Positions 47,481 to 57,797 of a stretch of DNA of 64,000 nt are shown here, one piece after another. The position numbers were made by a program, and so were the translations under genes. The stretch comes from Vibrio amylolyticus (GTDB taxonomy: Bacteria > Pseudomonadota > Gammaproteobacteria > Enterobacterales > Vibrionaceae). The stretch covers positions 372,001 through 436,000 of the forward strand of contig NZ_JAJHVV010000002.1 in the NCBI RefSeq assembly GCF_023145695.1, written 5' to 3'. The notes under the pieces were generated by a model. It worked only from the letters and a program-made list of their open reading frames with translations, did not search any database and was not told where the DNA came from. The first letter of the stretch is position 1, and each line of letters opens with the position of its first letter.

Positions 47481-48590
47481 ATGACAATCAGTACACCACA
47501 AGAAATTATTGAAGACATTCGTCTTGGTAAGATGGTCATCCTTATGGATGATGAAGATCGCGAAAATGAAGGCGATCTGATCATGGCAGCGGAACATATT
47601 ACGCCTGAAGCGATTAACTTTATGGCGACTCATGGCCGTGGCTTAATCTGTTTAACCATGACGAAAGAGCGCTGTGAGCGTTTAGGCCTGCCTCCTATGG
47701 TTCAGGATAACAATGCCCAGTATACAACGAACTTTACGGTATCGATTGAAGCGGCTGAAGGCGTGACGACTGGTATTTCTGCTGCGGATCGCGCGATTAC
47801 CGTTCAAGCTGCAGTAGCGAAAGATGCGGTGGCCGCTGATCTTGTTCAACCGGGGCATATTTTCCCGCTGACAGCTCAAGAAGGTGGTGTACTCACTCGT
47901 GCTGGTCATACAGAAGCTGGCTGTGATTTAGGTCGTTTAGCAGGGCTAGAGCCGGCTTCCGTTATTGTTGAGATCTTAAATGATGATGGCACAATGGCCC
48001 GTCGCCCTGATCTTGAAGTCTTCGCTAAAAAACACGACGTAAAACTAGGCACCATCGCTGATCTTATTGAATATCGTAATAACACTGAAACGACGATTGA
48101 ACGTGTGGCTCAGTGTAAACTCCCAACTGAGTTCGGTGATTTCGAACTGGTTACCTTTAAAGATACCATTGATAACCAAATTCACTACGCAATGATTAAA
48201 GGTGAACTTAGTAAGCAAGCACCTCTCGTGCGCGTTCACTTGCATGATACCTTTACAGACTTATTGCACTCTGATCGCGGAACGGAACGAAGCTGGAGCT
48301 TAGATGCGGCGATGAAGCGTATTGGCTCAGAAGGTGGTGTGTTGGTTATCTTGGGCAATGAAGAGTCAGCGGAAACACTGATTCATAAAGTCAAAGTATT
48401 TGAAGCACAAGATAAAGGCCAAGCTCCAACCATGGCGAAGAAGCAGGGAACGTCCCGTCGCGTAGGCGTTGGTTCTCAAATTCTTTCTGATCTTGGTGTT
48501 ACCGATATGCGTTTATTGTCTTCTAGCTCAAAACGTTACCATGCTCTTGGTGGTTTTGGTCTAAATGTGGTTGAATACGTGTGTGAATAA
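47481..48590 (+). CDS. ribB: RibB-type DHBP synthase with degenerate GTP cyclohydrolase II-like half (RibBX)
   Basis: The N-terminal half (about 1-205) is a normal 3,4-dihydroxy-2-butanone 4-phosphate synthase ([38 protein letters not shown]). The C-terminal half resembles GTP cyclohydrolase II but lacks the three zinc Cys of RibA (SECLxGD, RCDCG); the region reads [18 protein letters not shown] with no Cys. Such hybrid RibBX proteins are described in proteobacteria; a separate ribA is then needed. So a RibBA label would overstate it. ATG 47481 has AGGAACAGAG upstream. A terminator follows. Confidence 0.93.
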   Translation: MTISTPQEIIEDIRLGKMVILMDDEDRENEGDLIMAAEHITPEAINFMATHGRGLICLTMTKERCERLGLPPMVQDNNAQYTTNFTVSIEAAEGVTTGISAADRAITVQAAVAKDAVAADLVQPGHIFPLTAQEGGVLTRAGHTEAGCDLGRLAGLEPASVIVEILNDDGTMARRPDLEVFAKKHDVKLGTIADLIEYRNNTETTIERVAQCKLPTEFGDFELVTFKDTIDNQIHYAMIKGELSKQAPLVRVHLHDTFTDLLHSDRGTERSWSLDAAMKRIGSEGGVLVILGNEESAETLIHKVKVFEAQDKGQAPTMAKKQGTSRRVGVGSQILSDLGVTDMRLLSSSSKRYHALGGFGLNVVEYVCE

Positions 48591-48633
48591 AAAAGTCGCG
48601 CATGAGTTAGCTTATGCGTGATCTTGCTTTATG

Positions 48634-48658
48634 AGGGAAGCGTTTGCTTCCTTTTTTA
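48634..48658 (+). terminator. terminator after ribB(X)
   Basis: GGAAGC / GCTTCC hairpin with GTTT loop followed by six T residues. It separates the nrdR-rib operon from ribH-nusB. Confidence 0.85.
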
Positions 48659-48808
48659 GCGATAATGGTGATTTCCTATCACCATCAGAAATTTAATATT
48701 AGACACGCCGAAGGTTAGCATTAACTTTAATATCTATTAGATATTGCTCACAGTTTTATGCTAGAATCCGGCGATTCTCACTTGATGAACATAGTTAAAG
48801 GAAGGCTT
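48659..48808 (+). promoter_or_regulatory. promoter/leader region of ribH-nusB
   Basis: Holds a perfect 7-bp hairpin ATGGTGA / TCACCAT (48665-48685) and an A+T-rich palindrome AATATCT-AT-AGATATT (48729-48745) ahead of a -10-like TATGCTAGAAT. No FMN riboswitch is present. Confidence 0.5.
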
Positions 48809-49279
48809 ATGAAAGTGATCGAGGGTGGCTTCCCAGCGCCAAATGCAAAAATTGCTATCGTTATAGCTCGTTTCAACAGTTTTATTAACGAAAGCCTGCT
48901 TTCTGGTGCAATCGATACTTTAAAACGTCATGGACAGGTTAGCGAAGACAACATTACTGTTGTGCGTTGTCCTGGTGCAGTTGAGCTCCCATTAGTTGCT
49001 CAACGTGTTGCCAAGACTGGCCAGTTCGATGCGATTGTATCTTTAGGTACAGTTATTCGTGGCGGTACGCCTCATTTCGACTATGTTTGTAGTGAATGTA
49101 ATAAAGGTTTGGCACAGGTGTCTATGGAGTTTAGTCTTCCAGTCGCATTTGGTGTCCTTACTGTTGATACCATCGATCAAGCTATTGAACGCGCAGGAAC
49201 CAAGGCTGGTAACAAAGGTGCAGAAGCTGCACTAAGCGCACTTGAGATGATCAACGTTCTTTCTGAAATCGATTCCTAA
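48809..49279 (+). CDS. ribH: RibH, 6,7-dimethyl-8-ribityllumazine synthase
   Basis: Penultimate riboflavin step, forming the lumazine from DHBP and the pyrimidine. 156 aa, as in E. coli. Motifs: [43 protein letters not shown] (catalytic His) and [14 protein letters not shown]. The frame opens at 48758, but ATG 48809 has AAAGGAAG upstream. It overlaps nusB by one base. Confidence 0.96.
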   Translation: MKVIEGGFPAPNAKIAIVIARFNSFINESLLSGAIDTLKRHGQVSEDNITVVRCPGAVELPLVAQRVAKTGQFDAIVSLGTVIRGGTPHFDYVCSECNKGLAQVSMEFSLPVAFGVLTVDTIDQAIERAGTKAGNKGAEAALSALEMINVLSEIDS

Positions 49280-49746
49280 TGGGGGCCAGTGTGAAACCAG
49301 CCGCACGTCGTAATGCACGTCAATTTGCTCTACAAGCAATTTACTCATGGCAAATTAGCAAAGAAAATGTTGCCGTAGTTGAAGAACAGTTTATATCTGG
49401 TGGTAAGTATGATGAAGAAGAGCATCATGCTGCAGAGCCTGCTCTAATCGCACCAGAAACCGATGTGGCATACTTCCGCGACCTACTGACTGGTGTTGCA
49501 CTTAGTCATATGGAATTGGACAGCAAACTTCGTCCATTCGTATCTCGTCCTATGCAGGATTTAGATCTTATGGAACTGGCTTTGCTTCGTCTTGCTATGT
49601 ACGAAATGACGCGCCGTGAAGATGTTCCTTACAAAGTTGTTATCAATGAAGCGATTGAACTTGCAAAAGTATTCGCTGCAGAAGATAGCCACAAATTCGT
49701 GAACGGTGTGCTTGATAAAGCGGCACCACACGTCCGTAAGAAATAA
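49279..49746 (+). CDS. nusB: NusB, transcription antitermination factor
   Basis: NusB with NusE (S10) binds boxA RNA in rRNA antitermination. All-helical, 155 aa; [16 protein letters not shown] at the N-terminus and [30 protein letters not shown] at the C-terminus. ATG overlaps the ribH stop; a GTG 12 bases later would give the E. coli-like N-terminus. The [10 protein letters not shown] start is the form I recall for V. cholerae. Confidence 0.96.
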   Translation: MGASVKPAARRNARQFALQAIYSWQISKENVAVVEEQFISGGKYDEEEHHAAEPALIAPETDVAYFRDLLTGVALSHMELDSKLRPFVSRPMQDLDLMELALLRLAMYEMTRREDVPYKVVINEAIELAKVFAAEDSHKFVNGVLDKAAPHVRKK

Positions 49747-49761
49747 AAACGGATTATCGTC

Positions 49762-49792
49762 AAAAGAGGTCAGCTTAATGCTGGCCTTTTTT
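49762..49792 (+). terminator. terminator of ribH-nusB
   Basis: AGGTCAGC / GCTGGCCT with TTAAT loop (one G-U pair) and six T residues. Confidence 0.88.
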
Positions 49793-49857
49793 ATACCGTG
49801 CATTTAGCCTTTCACTTCATTTAATGAAATTAACGTATTGAAAGAGAGTTCTTCGGT

Positions 49858-50832
49858 ATGTCAGGTGAATTTAACCTTATAGATAAATATTTAGTTGGTC
49901 GTCAATCGCGACGCAAAGATGTGTTGCTGGCAGCTGGCGATGATTGTGCACTGGTAAAAAGTCCGAGTAATGTTTCCATTGCTGTTAGCACTGATACTTT
50001 AGTTGCGGGAACACACTTTTTAGAAAGCGCTAACCCTAGTTGGGTAGCCCATAAAGCACTGGCTTCTAATATTAGCGATCTTGCTGCAATGGGCGCGACA
50101 CCAGCGTGGGTCTCTTTCGCGTTAACCATGCCTGAACCTAAAGAAGAGTGGTTAGCTCCTTTTTGTGATTCATTTTTCAAATTGGCTGATTATTTTGGTA
50201 TTCAGTTAATTGGTGGAGACACCACAAAAGGCCCACTAAGTTTAACTTTAACGGTTCAAGGGTTTGTCCCAGAAGATCAAGCACTGAGACGAAGTGGTGC
50301 AAAAATCGGAGATTGGATTTATGTGACCGGTGATCTTGGTGATAGTAAAGCGGGGCTCGATGTGATTCTCGATGACACTCTTCGAGAAAAAGAAGGGGCC
50401 TCAATATTAGAATCACGCCACTACCTCTCTTCTCCTCGTGTCTTAGTTGGACAGGCGTTACTTAATACCGCTTCATCAGCTATTGATATCTCTGATGGTC
50501 TCATTTCGGATTTAAACCATATTCTTCAACGCTCAGGTGTTGGTGCATCCATTGATGTGAGCTTATTGCCGATATCGCAAGAGTTACGTGAATTTACTCA
50601 AAATGAAGAGCTTGCTCAGCAGTACGCGTTAACGAGCGGAGAAGAGTATGAGTTGTGCTTTACGGTGCCAGAGGAAAACAAAGGTGCAATTGAAAGCGTG
50701 TTGAATCACACTGGCACCAAAGTCACTTGTATTGGACAAATACGCCCAGAAGGTACGTTAGAGCTTCACAGCAATGGTACAATCGTGGATTGGCAACTTA
50801 GTGGGTATGATCACTTTAAGGTAAAACAATGA
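49858..50832 (+). CDS. thiL: ThiL, thiamine-monophosphate kinase
   Basis: Phosphorylates thiamine monophosphate to the active diphosphate. A 324-residue PurM-like fold with GDDCALVK, STDTLVAGTHF, ALASNISDLAAMGA, GGDTTKGPL and DISDGLISDLNHI. Its last codons overlap pgpA by 4 bases. Confidence 0.95.
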   Translation: MSGEFNLIDKYLVGRQSRRKDVLLAAGDDCALVKSPSNVSIAVSTDTLVAGTHFLESANPSWVAHKALASNISDLAAMGATPAWVSFALTMPEPKEEWLAPFCDSFFKLADYFGIQLIGGDTTKGPLSLTLTVQGFVPEDQALRRSGAKIGDWIYVTGDLGDSKAGLDVILDDTLREKEGASILESRHYLSSPRVLVGQALLNTASSAIDISDGLISDLNHILQRSGVGASIDVSLLPISQELREFTQNEELAQQYALTSGEEYELCFTVPEENKGAIESVLNHTGTKVTCIGQIRPEGTLELHSNGTIVDWQLSGYDHFKVKQ

Positions 50833-51329
50833 CGAACCCTATCTCTCTTATTTCTTTAAAAAATCCGTGGCATTTATTGGCAACAGGTTTTGGCAGCGGT
50901 CTTTCACCTATTATTCCCGGTACGATGGGGACATTAGCGTCTATTCCTTTTTACCTATTATTGGTGCAACTTCCGTTATGGTTGTTTATTGCCGTGATTA
51001 TAGGCTCCTATTTTATAGGCGTTAAGATTTGCCAAATCACTTCAGATGATATGAAGGTGCACGATCACGGCTCTATAGTATGGGATGAGTTTGTCGGATT
51101 TTGGATCACCATGCTTGTCGTGCCATTGCTTGGTATTGCCATTTTTGATTGGAAGTGGATCGTCGCAGGGTTTGTCTTATTCCGATTCTTTGACATGGTT
51201 AAACCGTGGCCGATTGGCTGGTTGGATAAGCAAGTTGATGGCGGAGTCGGTATCATGGTTGATGATGTTGTTGCGGGTATTATGGCGGCAGTATCACTCT
51301 ATTTTGTAGGCACTTACGCTGGTTGGTAA
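50829..51329 (+). CDS. pgpA: PgpA, phosphatidylglycerophosphatase A
   Basis: An inner-membrane phosphatase making phosphatidylglycerol. 166 aa with about four membrane segments; conserved ATGFGSGLSPIIPGTMGTLASIP, VWDEFVGFW and MVDDVVAGI acidic motifs. Overlap with thiL (ATGA) is the conserved proteobacterial arrangement. Confidence 0.95.
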   Translation: MTNPISLISLKNPWHLLATGFGSGLSPIIPGTMGTLASIPFYLLLVQLPLWLFIAVIIGSYFIGVKICQITSDDMKVHDHGSIVWDEFVGFWITMLVVPLLGIAIFDWKWIVAGFVLFRFFDMVKPWPIGWLDKQVDGGVGIMVDDVVAGIMAAVSLYFVGTYAGW

Positions 51330-51383
51330 TTATACCGACTGGTAAGTATATAGATTGATAACAGATCCTAATGTTAAATATTA

Positions 51384-51427
51384 AAAAAGGTTCCACTGGT
51401 TACTAGCAACCTAAGGGAACCTTTTTA
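51384..51427. terminator. bidirectional terminator between pgpA and the yaeH-type gene
   Basis: Outer stem AAAAGGTTCC / GGAACCTTTT around an inner GGTT / AACC hairpin, A-rich left and T-rich right flanks. Confidence 0.85.
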
Positions 51428-51453
51428 TTATCGTGAATGTAACCAATTCAAGG

Positions 51454-51837
51454 TTATTTTAACTTTTCTAAATCAGACTCTATCTCAGAAATTTTACTCG
51501 CTACTACTTTTTCAAGATGACGCAAGTCTTTGAGTATTTTTGCTTTTACATCAACTTCCGCCAGTTTCTCAGGCTTAGTCAGCTTATTCAATTCATCGAT
51601 AACCAAGGTTAGATTTCGATTGATCTCAGTTACTTCTTTATATTGATGACTACCACTATCAACCAATACGTTTTTAACTTGTCGTGGGTATTTGAATTTA
51701 ACGCTTTTGGCGAAGAGTTCGCCTTTTTGCTTTTTAAAGTAGATCTTTAACACATCCTTGTGCGCTTCTTGTCTTAACGAGTAACGCTCAATTTGCTTAG
51801 GCTCTTGTATACCTAAGCCTGTGAGGTTTGGAAACAT
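51454..51837 (-). CDS. yaeH: YaeH-type UPF0325 / DUF3461 protein
   Basis: A 127-residue cytoplasmic protein aligning along its length with E. coli Yae[32 protein letters not shown], and the C-terminal [20 protein letters not shown] coiled-coil stretch. No function is established. It lies next to glnD and map, as in the enteric map-glnD-dapD-yaeH region. Confidence 0.92.
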   Translation of the reverse strand: MFPNLTGLGIQEPKQIERYSLRQEAHKDVLKIYFKKQKGELFAKSVKFKYPRQVKNVLVDSGSHQYKEVTEINRNLTLVIDELNKLTKPEKLAEVDVKAKILKDLRHLEKVVASKISEIESDLEKLK

Positions 51838-51954
51838 AGGCTACCTCTAATTAGTGTTGTAAAATTGATAAAATCATAACTAATGTAGCAGCCAATAACC
51901 GTGGTAGATAGCTGCGAGTAGAATAAGCTGTACAACTTGTGGGCAAGATCGCGA

Positions 51955-54579
51955 TTAATTTGGCGCAGCCTCGGCAATGTTTTCTACTAATCTTTCACGT
52001 AGCTGATTTTGAGTTTCTTCATCAAGCCTACCGCCTTGTCCATTCGTCAAAATAAACAGATCTTCTGCTCTTTCTCCTATGGTGGTGATTTTTGCTGCGT
52101 GTAGGCTGATCTCAAGATCGGCGAAGGTTGCACCGACTTTGGCGAGTAGGCCCGGAGTATCAAGCGCCACGAACTCCATCAATGTACGTTTATTACTTTT
52201 CGTCGGTAAAAACTCGACCTTAGTTTTAACCGTAAAATGCTGCAAATTTCTTGGGGTACGGCGAGTTTTAATTTTCGTTGGCCGACCATCTTCTAATACA
52301 TGGGCAAGGTGCTTAATGATGGCTTTGTGCCGGGAGGCATCGATGGCTTCTCCGTTTTGATCAAGGATCATAAAGGTATCAAGAACGAATCCGTCTTTGC
52401 TTGTCATTACTTGAGCGTCGTGGACGTTAAGATTGCGTCTGTCTAACTCAGCAACAACTGTTGCAAAGAGAGCATTTTGGTCACGAGCGTAAACAAAGAC
52501 TTCAGTGCCTCCGCGTGTCGCTTTTTCACTAATCAGGATCAGCGGTTTACTATCGTCTGTTTGGTTTAGAAGATGAGTACAATGCCACGCGATTTGTTTG
52601 TGAGTATGACGAAGGAAATAGTCCGCTTTGAATCGCTGCCAAAGCACTTCGATTTCTCGAGCACTAAACCCTTCCTTCCTAAGTAGTGCAGAAGAGAGTT
52701 GTTGGTTATGACGAATTCGGTCTCGAACATCAACTGGGTTCTCTAAACCTCGGCGTAAAGCGCGTTGAGTGGAGTAAAACAATTCAGCCAGTAGTGTTCG
52801 CTTCCAGCTGTTCCAGAGCTCAGGGTTAGTTGCACAAATATCCGCAACTGTAAGACAAACTAATAGTTCAAGGTGCTCTTCATCGCGAACCTTTTTGGCA
52901 AATTCGGTGATCACTTCTGGATCGTAGATATCGCGACGTTGTGCCGTTACAGACATTAATAAGTGATTTTGTACCAACCAAGAGACGAGCTTGGCTTCTG
53001 GTTTCGATAAGCCATGCTCGATACAAAAATTGTAGGCCTCGACAGCGCCTATGTCAGAGTGATCACCACTTCGCCCTTTTCCAATATCATGGAAGATCGC
53101 GGCAAGAACCAATAGCTCTTTTTTATGAAGCCTCGGGTAGACTTCACAACAGATAGGGTGTTTATCATGGTTACTAGCGTAGCTGAAACGGTTGATATGT
53201 TTGAGCAAGCGAATGCTGTGTTCATCAACGGTGTAGACATGGAATAGGTCGAACTGCATTTGCCCTACGATCTGACTCCACTGGGGCAGGTAACTCGCGA
53301 GAACACCAAGCTTATGCATGAGGCTAAATGCCTTATGTAAGCAATTCGGGTGGCAGACTAACTCCATAAATTTTTCGCGAGCTTCAGGGATCACATGAAG
53401 GAATTTATTGAGTCGACGACGGGCTGTTCTGAGCTGCCTCATGGTGGCAGGAGCAACACCTTCAATTGAGGAGTCGTTCGCGATATGGATGAACATATCT
53501 AAAATTGTTTCTGGCCTTGCTTGGAATAGCGCTGGCTTTCTTGCCTCGATCAGCTTACCTCGCCGTTGGAAATCGTTGCTAAGAATTTCAGCTTCGTACT
53601 CCACACCGTTTTCTAAGATAGCTTGGTCGAATAACTTCAATAGCATTTTATTGAGCTCTGCCACGCGTCTTAGCGTGCGGTAGAACTCTTTCATCATCAT
53701 TTCTACCCCGCGATTCCCTTCACCAATGAACCCAAGACTCTCTGCGACTTGTGCTTGGTGACCGAAGGTAAGGCGATTATCGTAGCGCTTTAACTCTATA
53801 TGTAGAGCGAAACGAACACGCCATAAAAAATCTTGGCACTCAACGAGTTCACGGTATTCGGCATCGGTTAAGAAGCCATATTTGCTCATTTCGAGTAGTG
53901 AGGTCGCACCAAAGTGCCTTCTCGCGACCCAACTTAACGTGTGAATGTCTCTTAAGCCGCCAGGCGTCGATTTGATATCGGGCTCAAGGTTATAAGTCGT
54001 ATCGTGGTAGCGAGCATGCCTTTGTTTTTGCTCTTGAATTTTTGCCTTATAGAAACCATCACTAGGCCAAAATGATGGAGAGCTGATGGTTGTAGTAAGT
54101 TGGTGGAAGGTATCCTCGCAACCACATAGCAACCTTGCTTCCTGCAAGTTAGTCGCAACGGTTAAGTCTTGTTTTCCGATCGTTGCACACTCATCGATAG
54201 TTCGAACCGCATGGCCTATTTCTAACCTAAGATCCCAAAGTAGGGTGATGAATTCACTGACTTTTGCCCCTAGGTTGTCAGGCAGGCTCTTTTTCGACAC
54301 GACCAGAATATCAATATCAGAGAGCGGGTGAAGTTCACCACGACCGTAACCACCAACGGCGACTAAACTAATATGTGGCAGCTTTTCAAATCCATACTCA
54401 TTCCATAGGCGATGTAAAAGCAAATCCATATAATCTGAGCGACCAAGCACTAAATCATTGATCGGGTGATGAGAGAGGAATTCACTTTTTTGATAATCAG
54501 AAAATAGCTCAAGCTGCTTTTTAAGCGATGCAATTGAAAGCTGTTCTGTGGAAAAAGTCAGTGGAGATTGATACGCCAT
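51955..54579 (-). CDS. glnD: GlnD, PII uridylyltransferase/uridylyl-removing enzyme
   Basis: The glutamine sensor that uridylylates GlnB/GlnK. 874 residues: nucleotidyltransferase domain (GGYGRGELHPLSDIDILV near 75-95), central helical domain, HD hydrolase domain (FHDIGKGRSGDHSDIGAV near 495) and two C-terminal ACT domains (about 690-770 and 800-870) that bind glutamine. All catalytic residues are present, so both activities are predicted. Confidence 0.97.
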   Translation of the reverse strand: MAYQSPLTFSTEQLSIASLKKQLELFSDYQKSEFLSHHPINDLVLGRSDYMDLLLHRLWNEYGFEKLPHISLVAVGGYGRGELHPLSDIDILVVSKKSLPDNLGAKVSEFITLLWDLRLEIGHAVRTIDECATIGKQDLTVATNLQEARLLCGCEDTFHQLTTTISSPSFWPSDGFYKAKIQEQKQRHARYHDTTYNLEPDIKSTPGGLRDIHTLSWVARRHFGATSLLEMSKYGFLTDAEYRELVECQDFLWRVRFALHIELKRYDNRLTFGHQAQVAESLGFIGEGNRGVEMMMKEFYRTLRRVAELNKMLLKLFDQAILENGVEYEAEILSNDFQRRGKLIEARKPALFQARPETILDMFIHIANDSSIEGVAPATMRQLRTARRRLNKFLHVIPEAREKFMELVCHPNCLHKAFSLMHKLGVLASYLPQWSQIVGQMQFDLFHVYTVDEHSIRLLKHINRFSYASNHDKHPICCEVYPRLHKKELLVLAAIFHDIGKGRSGDHSDIGAVEAYNFCIEHGLSKPEAKLVSWLVQNHLLMSVTAQRRDIYDPEVITEFAKKVRDEEHLELLVCLTVADICATNPELWNSWKRTLLAELFYSTQRALRRGLENPVDVRDRIRHNQQLSSALLRKEGFSAREIEVLWQRFKADYFLRHTHKQIAWHCTHLLNQTDDSKPLILISEKATRGGTEVFVYARDQNALFATVVAELDRRNLNVHDAQVMTSKDGFVLDTFMILDQNGEAIDASRHKAIIKHLAHVLEDGRPTKIKTRRTPRNLQHFTVKTKVEFLPTKSNKRTLMEFVALDTPGLLAKVGATFADLEISLHAAKITTIGERAEDLFILTNGQGGRLDEETQNQLRERLVENIAEAAPN

Positions 54580-54642
54580 ATATAGCAGTCCATGCGAATT
54601 GAATATCGATAATGAGGTTTAATCTATCAGATAGGGGCGGAT

Positions 54643-54671
54643 AAAAAAATATCCCTGCATTGCAGGGATAT
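54643..54671 (-). terminator. terminator downstream of map
   Basis: ATATCCCTG / CAGGGATAT with a 5-base loop; on the minus strand it is followed by a run of seven T. It separates map from glnD. Confidence 0.85.
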
Positions 54672-54747
54672 TAAAGTTAGTTTTGAATCACTTTATTACT
54701 AATGAAGAGGGCGGTTATGAAACATCTCTTCTTCGACAAGGTGTGAA

Positions 54748-55623
54748 TTAGTTTTTCATTAAGCGAGGAATGGTTTCATCACTGCGTAACGTTAGCACTT
54801 CGCAGCCTGTTGCGGTAACAAGAAGCGTATGTTCCCATTGAGCTGAGTTTTTTCCGTCGCCAGTGTAAACTGTCCAATCATCTTCAGCATCAACAGAGCA
54901 ACCAAATTTACCTGCATTAATCATAGGTTCAATAGTAAAACAGTGACCTTCTTTCAGTACACGGCGGTCGCTATTTTTGTAATGCACGACTTGTGGTTCT
55001 TCATGGAATTCATTCCCAATACCGTGCCCACAGAAGTCTTTTACGATTGAGAACTTGTTACGTGGGTTCTTTTTATTGTTCTCTTTGATGTATTTCTCGA
55101 TTGCTGTACCGATATCACCTACTGTTGCCCCTGGTTTTACTTTGCGCATTCCAACATAAAGTGCTTCTTGCGCGACCATGCAAAGGCGTTTGTCGGCAGG
55201 AGATACATCGCCAACAAGGAACATTTTAGAGGTGTCGCCGTGGTAGCCTTGTGGGCGAGTACTTAGATCAGCATTTTCATCATCTGGAATGATAACGGTG
55301 ATGTCGACGTTAACAATGTCGCCATTCTTTAGTACTGCTGGTTTTAGCTGACCGTTACTGCCTTTCTCATCTTGTGACGCAGGGATTCCGTGGCACACAA
55401 TATGATTAATCGAGGTACAAATTGACTTTGGGAAACCGTGATAATCAAGGGGAGCAGAATAAGCACCGCGTTCCATCGCATAATCATGGCAAATAGTGTT
55501 TAACTCATCGGTGGTGACGCCCTCTTTAATATGAGGTTCGATCATCTCTAGAATTTCAGCGGCCAGTTTTCCGGCTATACGCATTCTTTCAATTTCTTCT
55601 TGGGTTTTGATTTTTATAGACAT
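54748..55623 (-). CDS. map: Map, type I methionine aminopeptidase
   Basis: Removes initiator methionine in the cytoplasm. 291 aa (E. coli 264), longer through small insertions such as the DENADLSTRPQG and ENNKKNPRNK segments. Metal ligands: DIVNVDITV, GYHGDTSKMF, GHGIGNEFHE, FTIEPMIN and WEHTLLVT. It is divergent from rpsB. Confidence 0.96.
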   Translation of the reverse strand: MSIKIKTQEEIERMRIAGKLAAEILEMIEPHIKEGVTTDELNTICHDYAMERGAYSAPLDYHGFPKSICTSINHIVCHGIPASQDEKGSNGQLKPAVLKNGDIVNVDITVIIPDDENADLSTRPQGYHGDTSKMFLVGDVSPADKRLCMVAQEALYVGMRKVKPGATVGDIGTAIEKYIKENNKKNPRNKFSIVKDFCGHGIGNEFHEEPQVVHYKNSDRRVLKEGHCFTIEPMINAGKFGCSVDAEDDWTVYTGDGKNSAQWEHTLLVTATGCEVLTLRSDETIPRLMKN

Positions 55624-55810
55624 TTGCGCTAATTCTCGACCAATTAATAGGAGCTATCGATAGTAATGAGTCGCATTCTATCAGGAAGTGTAAACAAAGT
55701 GTATTTGTCTAAAGACTCATATTTTCTACGTGTTTTCATATAGTCATAGTATATACCACAATGCTGAGACGGCTTAGAACGGATTTTTTACTAGCCATAG
55801 AGTGCGAAAA

Positions 55811-55830
55811 TATGGTATAAAGCGCGCCGG
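55811..55830 (+). promoter_or_regulatory. candidate rpsB promoter -10 region
   Basis: TGGTATAAAG is an extended -10 followed by a G+C-rich discriminator (GCGCGCC), the layout of stringently controlled translation promoters. No good -35 is seen at 16-18 bases; TTTACT lies 18 bases before the overlapping TATGGT hexamer instead. Confidence 0.5.
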
Positions 55831-55924
55831 AATAACGGTCAATTGTCTCTGATTCTCTAGCTCTGCTAGAAGTTGTCTGCGAGATTGATTGTTGTATTCC
55901 ACACACTTTAATTTAAATCACACA

Positions 55925-56041
55925 CATTCCGTCACATGTTCCGGGGTGCCTCAACAGTAAAACTATGTACATTAAGTAGATAGATGTTAGGGGTCGGAGT
56001 CATGGGGAGTGTGGAGGCCTAACCCCATAGAGGATTTTAAA
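55925..56041 (+). promoter_or_regulatory. rpsB leader, probable S2 autoregulatory region
   Basis: The untranslated leader is unusually G-rich near the gene, with GGGG blocks at 55941, 55990 and 56003 and a CCTAACCCC segment at 56020-56028 that can pair with the TTAGGGGT at 55987-55994, just before the AGAGGA ribosome-binding site. rpsB-tsf leaders in gammaproteobacteria are known S2 targets; the exact fold here is inferred. Confidence 0.5.
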
Positions 56042-56773
56042 ATGGCAACTGTATCAATGCGCGATATGCTTAAAGCTGGTGTTCACTTCGGTCACCAAAC
56101 TCGTTACTGGAACCCAAAAATGAAGCCATTCATCTTTGGTGCTCGTAACAAAGTTCATATCATCAACCTAGAAAAAACTGTACCAATGTTCAACGAAGCT
56201 CTAGCTGAACTAGCTAAAGTTGGCGAGAAGAAAGGTAAAGTTCTTTTTGTTGGTACTAAGCGCGCTGCGTCTGAAGCTGTTAAAGAAGCTGCTGTTGCAA
56301 GCAACCAGTTTTACGTTAACAACCGCTGGTTAGGCGGCATGCTAACAAACTACAAAACTGTTCGTCAGTCAATCAAACGTCTTAAAGAGCTAGAAGCTCA
56401 AGCTCAAGACGGTACATTTGATAAACTAACTAAGAAAGAAGCTCTAATGCGTACTCGTGAAATGGAGAAGCTAGAGAAATCACTTGGTGGTATCAAAGAT
56501 ATGGGCGGCCTACCTGACGCTCTATTCGTAATCGATGCTGATCACGAGCACATTGCAGTTAAAGAAGCTAACAACCTAGGTATCCCAGTTTACGCTGTAG
56601 TTGATACTAACTCTAACCCAGACGGCGTTGACTACATCATTCCTGGTAATGACGATGCAATCCGTGCAGTACAACTTTACCTAAACGCTGTTGCACAAAC
56701 AGTTGTTGAAGGTCGTAACAAAGATGTTGCTGCTCTAGCGGGCGAGAAAGACGGTTTCGTAGAAGCTGAATAA
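56042..56773 (+). CDS. rpsB: RpsB, 30S ribosomal protein S2
   Basis: 243-residue S2. [27 protein letters not shown] at the N-terminus and [21 protein letters not shown] are standard. ATG 56042 has AGAGGA upstream; the open frame before it is leader. Codon choice is strongly biased (GTT, GCT, CTA, GGT), as for a highly expressed gene. Confidence 0.97.
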   Translation: MATVSMRDMLKAGVHFGHQTRYWNPKMKPFIFGARNKVHIINLEKTVPMFNEALAELAKVGEKKGKVLFVGTKRAASEAVKEAAVASNQFYVNNRWLGGMLTNYKTVRQSIKRLKELEAQAQDGTFDKLTKKEALMRTREMEKLEKSLGGIKDMGGLPDALFVIDADHEHIAVKEANNLGIPVYAVVDTNSNPDGVDYIIPGNDDAIRAVQLYLNAVAQTVVEGRNKDVAALAGEKDGFVEAE

Positions 56774-56840
56774 TAGCGGCTCTGAGCCATGCTAAATGGG
56801 TGCATCTTATAAAGTGTGCATCGATTGAGTATTAGTTAGC

Positions 56841-56872
56841 ATCAGGGGCCCAATATTGGCCCCTGATTTTTA
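56841..56872 (+). terminator. attenuator between rpsB and tsf
   Basis: Strong 10-bp stem ATCAGGGGCC / GGCCCCTGAT with a 7-base loop and five T. In E. coli a partial terminator also lies between rpsB and tsf. Confidence 0.85.
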
Positions 56873-56902
56873 CCTTATTTCGAATTAACTGAGGAATAGA
56901 GA

Positions 56903-57748
56903 ATGGCAACTGTAACTGCTGCTCTAGTAAAAGAACTTCGTGAACGCACAGCTGCGGGCATGATGGAATGTAAAAAAGCACTTGTTGCTGCTGAAGGCGA
57001 CATTGAGCTAGCGATTGAAAATATGCGTAAATCTGGCGCAGCGAAAGCAGCTAAAAAAGCTGGTAACGTTGCTGCTGAAGGCACAATCATCATTAAAGAA
57101 GAGGGCGGTGTTGCAGCTCTTCTTGAAGTAAACTGTCAAACAGACTTCGTAGCAAAAGATGCTGGTTTCCTAGCGTTTGCTGAAGAAGTAGCTGTTGCTG
57201 CTCTAGCTGAGCGTCTAGACATCGCTGCACTTCAAGCTAAGTTTGAGGAAGCACGTATTGCTCTAGTAACTAAGATTGGCGAAAACATCAGCATCCGTCG
57301 CGTAGAATACGTTGAAGGTGCTGCACTAGCTTCTTACCGTCACGGTGAGAAAATCGGTGTTGTTGTTGCTGGTGAAGGCGAAGCTGAAACACTTAAGCAC
57401 GTTGCTATGCACGTTGCTGCTTCTAAGCCAGACTACTTGAAACCAACTGACGTACCTGCTGACGTTGTTGAGAAAGAGAAATCAGTTCAAGTTGAAATCG
57501 CGATGAACGAAGGCAAGCCAGCTGAAATCGCAGAGAAAATGGTTGTTGGCCGTATGAAGAAATTCACGGGTGAAATCTCTCTAACTGGTCAAGCTTTCAT
57601 CATGGAGCCTAAGAAATCTGTTGGCGACATGCTAAAAGAGAAAGGCGCTACAGTAACTAACTTCGTTCGTCTAGAAGTTGGTGAAGGTATCGAGAAAGCA
57701 GCTGAAATGAGCTTTGCTGACGAAGTAGCAGCGGTTCAAAAAGGTTAA
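56903..57748 (+). CDS. tsf: Tsf, elongation factor Ts
   Basis: EF-Ts, guanine nucleotide exchange factor of EF-Tu. 281 aa with N-terminal UBA-like domain ([20 protein letters not shown]) and core with [19 protein letters not shown] precedes the ATG. Strong codon bias, followed by a good terminator. Confidence 0.97.
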   Translation: MATVTAALVKELRERTAAGMMECKKALVAAEGDIELAIENMRKSGAAKAAKKAGNVAAEGTIIIKEEGGVAALLEVNCQTDFVAKDAGFLAFAEEVAVAALAERLDIAALQAKFEEARIALVTKIGENISIRRVEYVEGAALASYRHGEKIGVVVAGEGEAETLKHVAMHVAASKPDYLKPTDVPADVVEKEKSVQVEIAMNEGKPAEIAEKMVVGRMKKFTGEISLTGQAFIMEPKKSVGDMLKEKGATVTNFVRLEVGEGIEKAAEMSFADEVAAVQKG

Positions 57749-57769
57749 TCCCTTTTCTGCTTAAATATT

Positions 57770-57797
57770 AGACCGTAGCCTAGGCTGCGGTCTTTTT
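57770..57797 (+). terminator. terminator of tsf
   Basis: AGACCGTAGC / GCTGCGGTCT (one G-U pair) with CTAG loop and five T residues. Confidence 0.9.

Noticed and set aside
48591..48808. Possible FMN riboswitch ahead of ribH or in the rib operon
   Set aside because: None of the conserved RFN sequence blocks is present; only simple hairpins and a terminator are seen.
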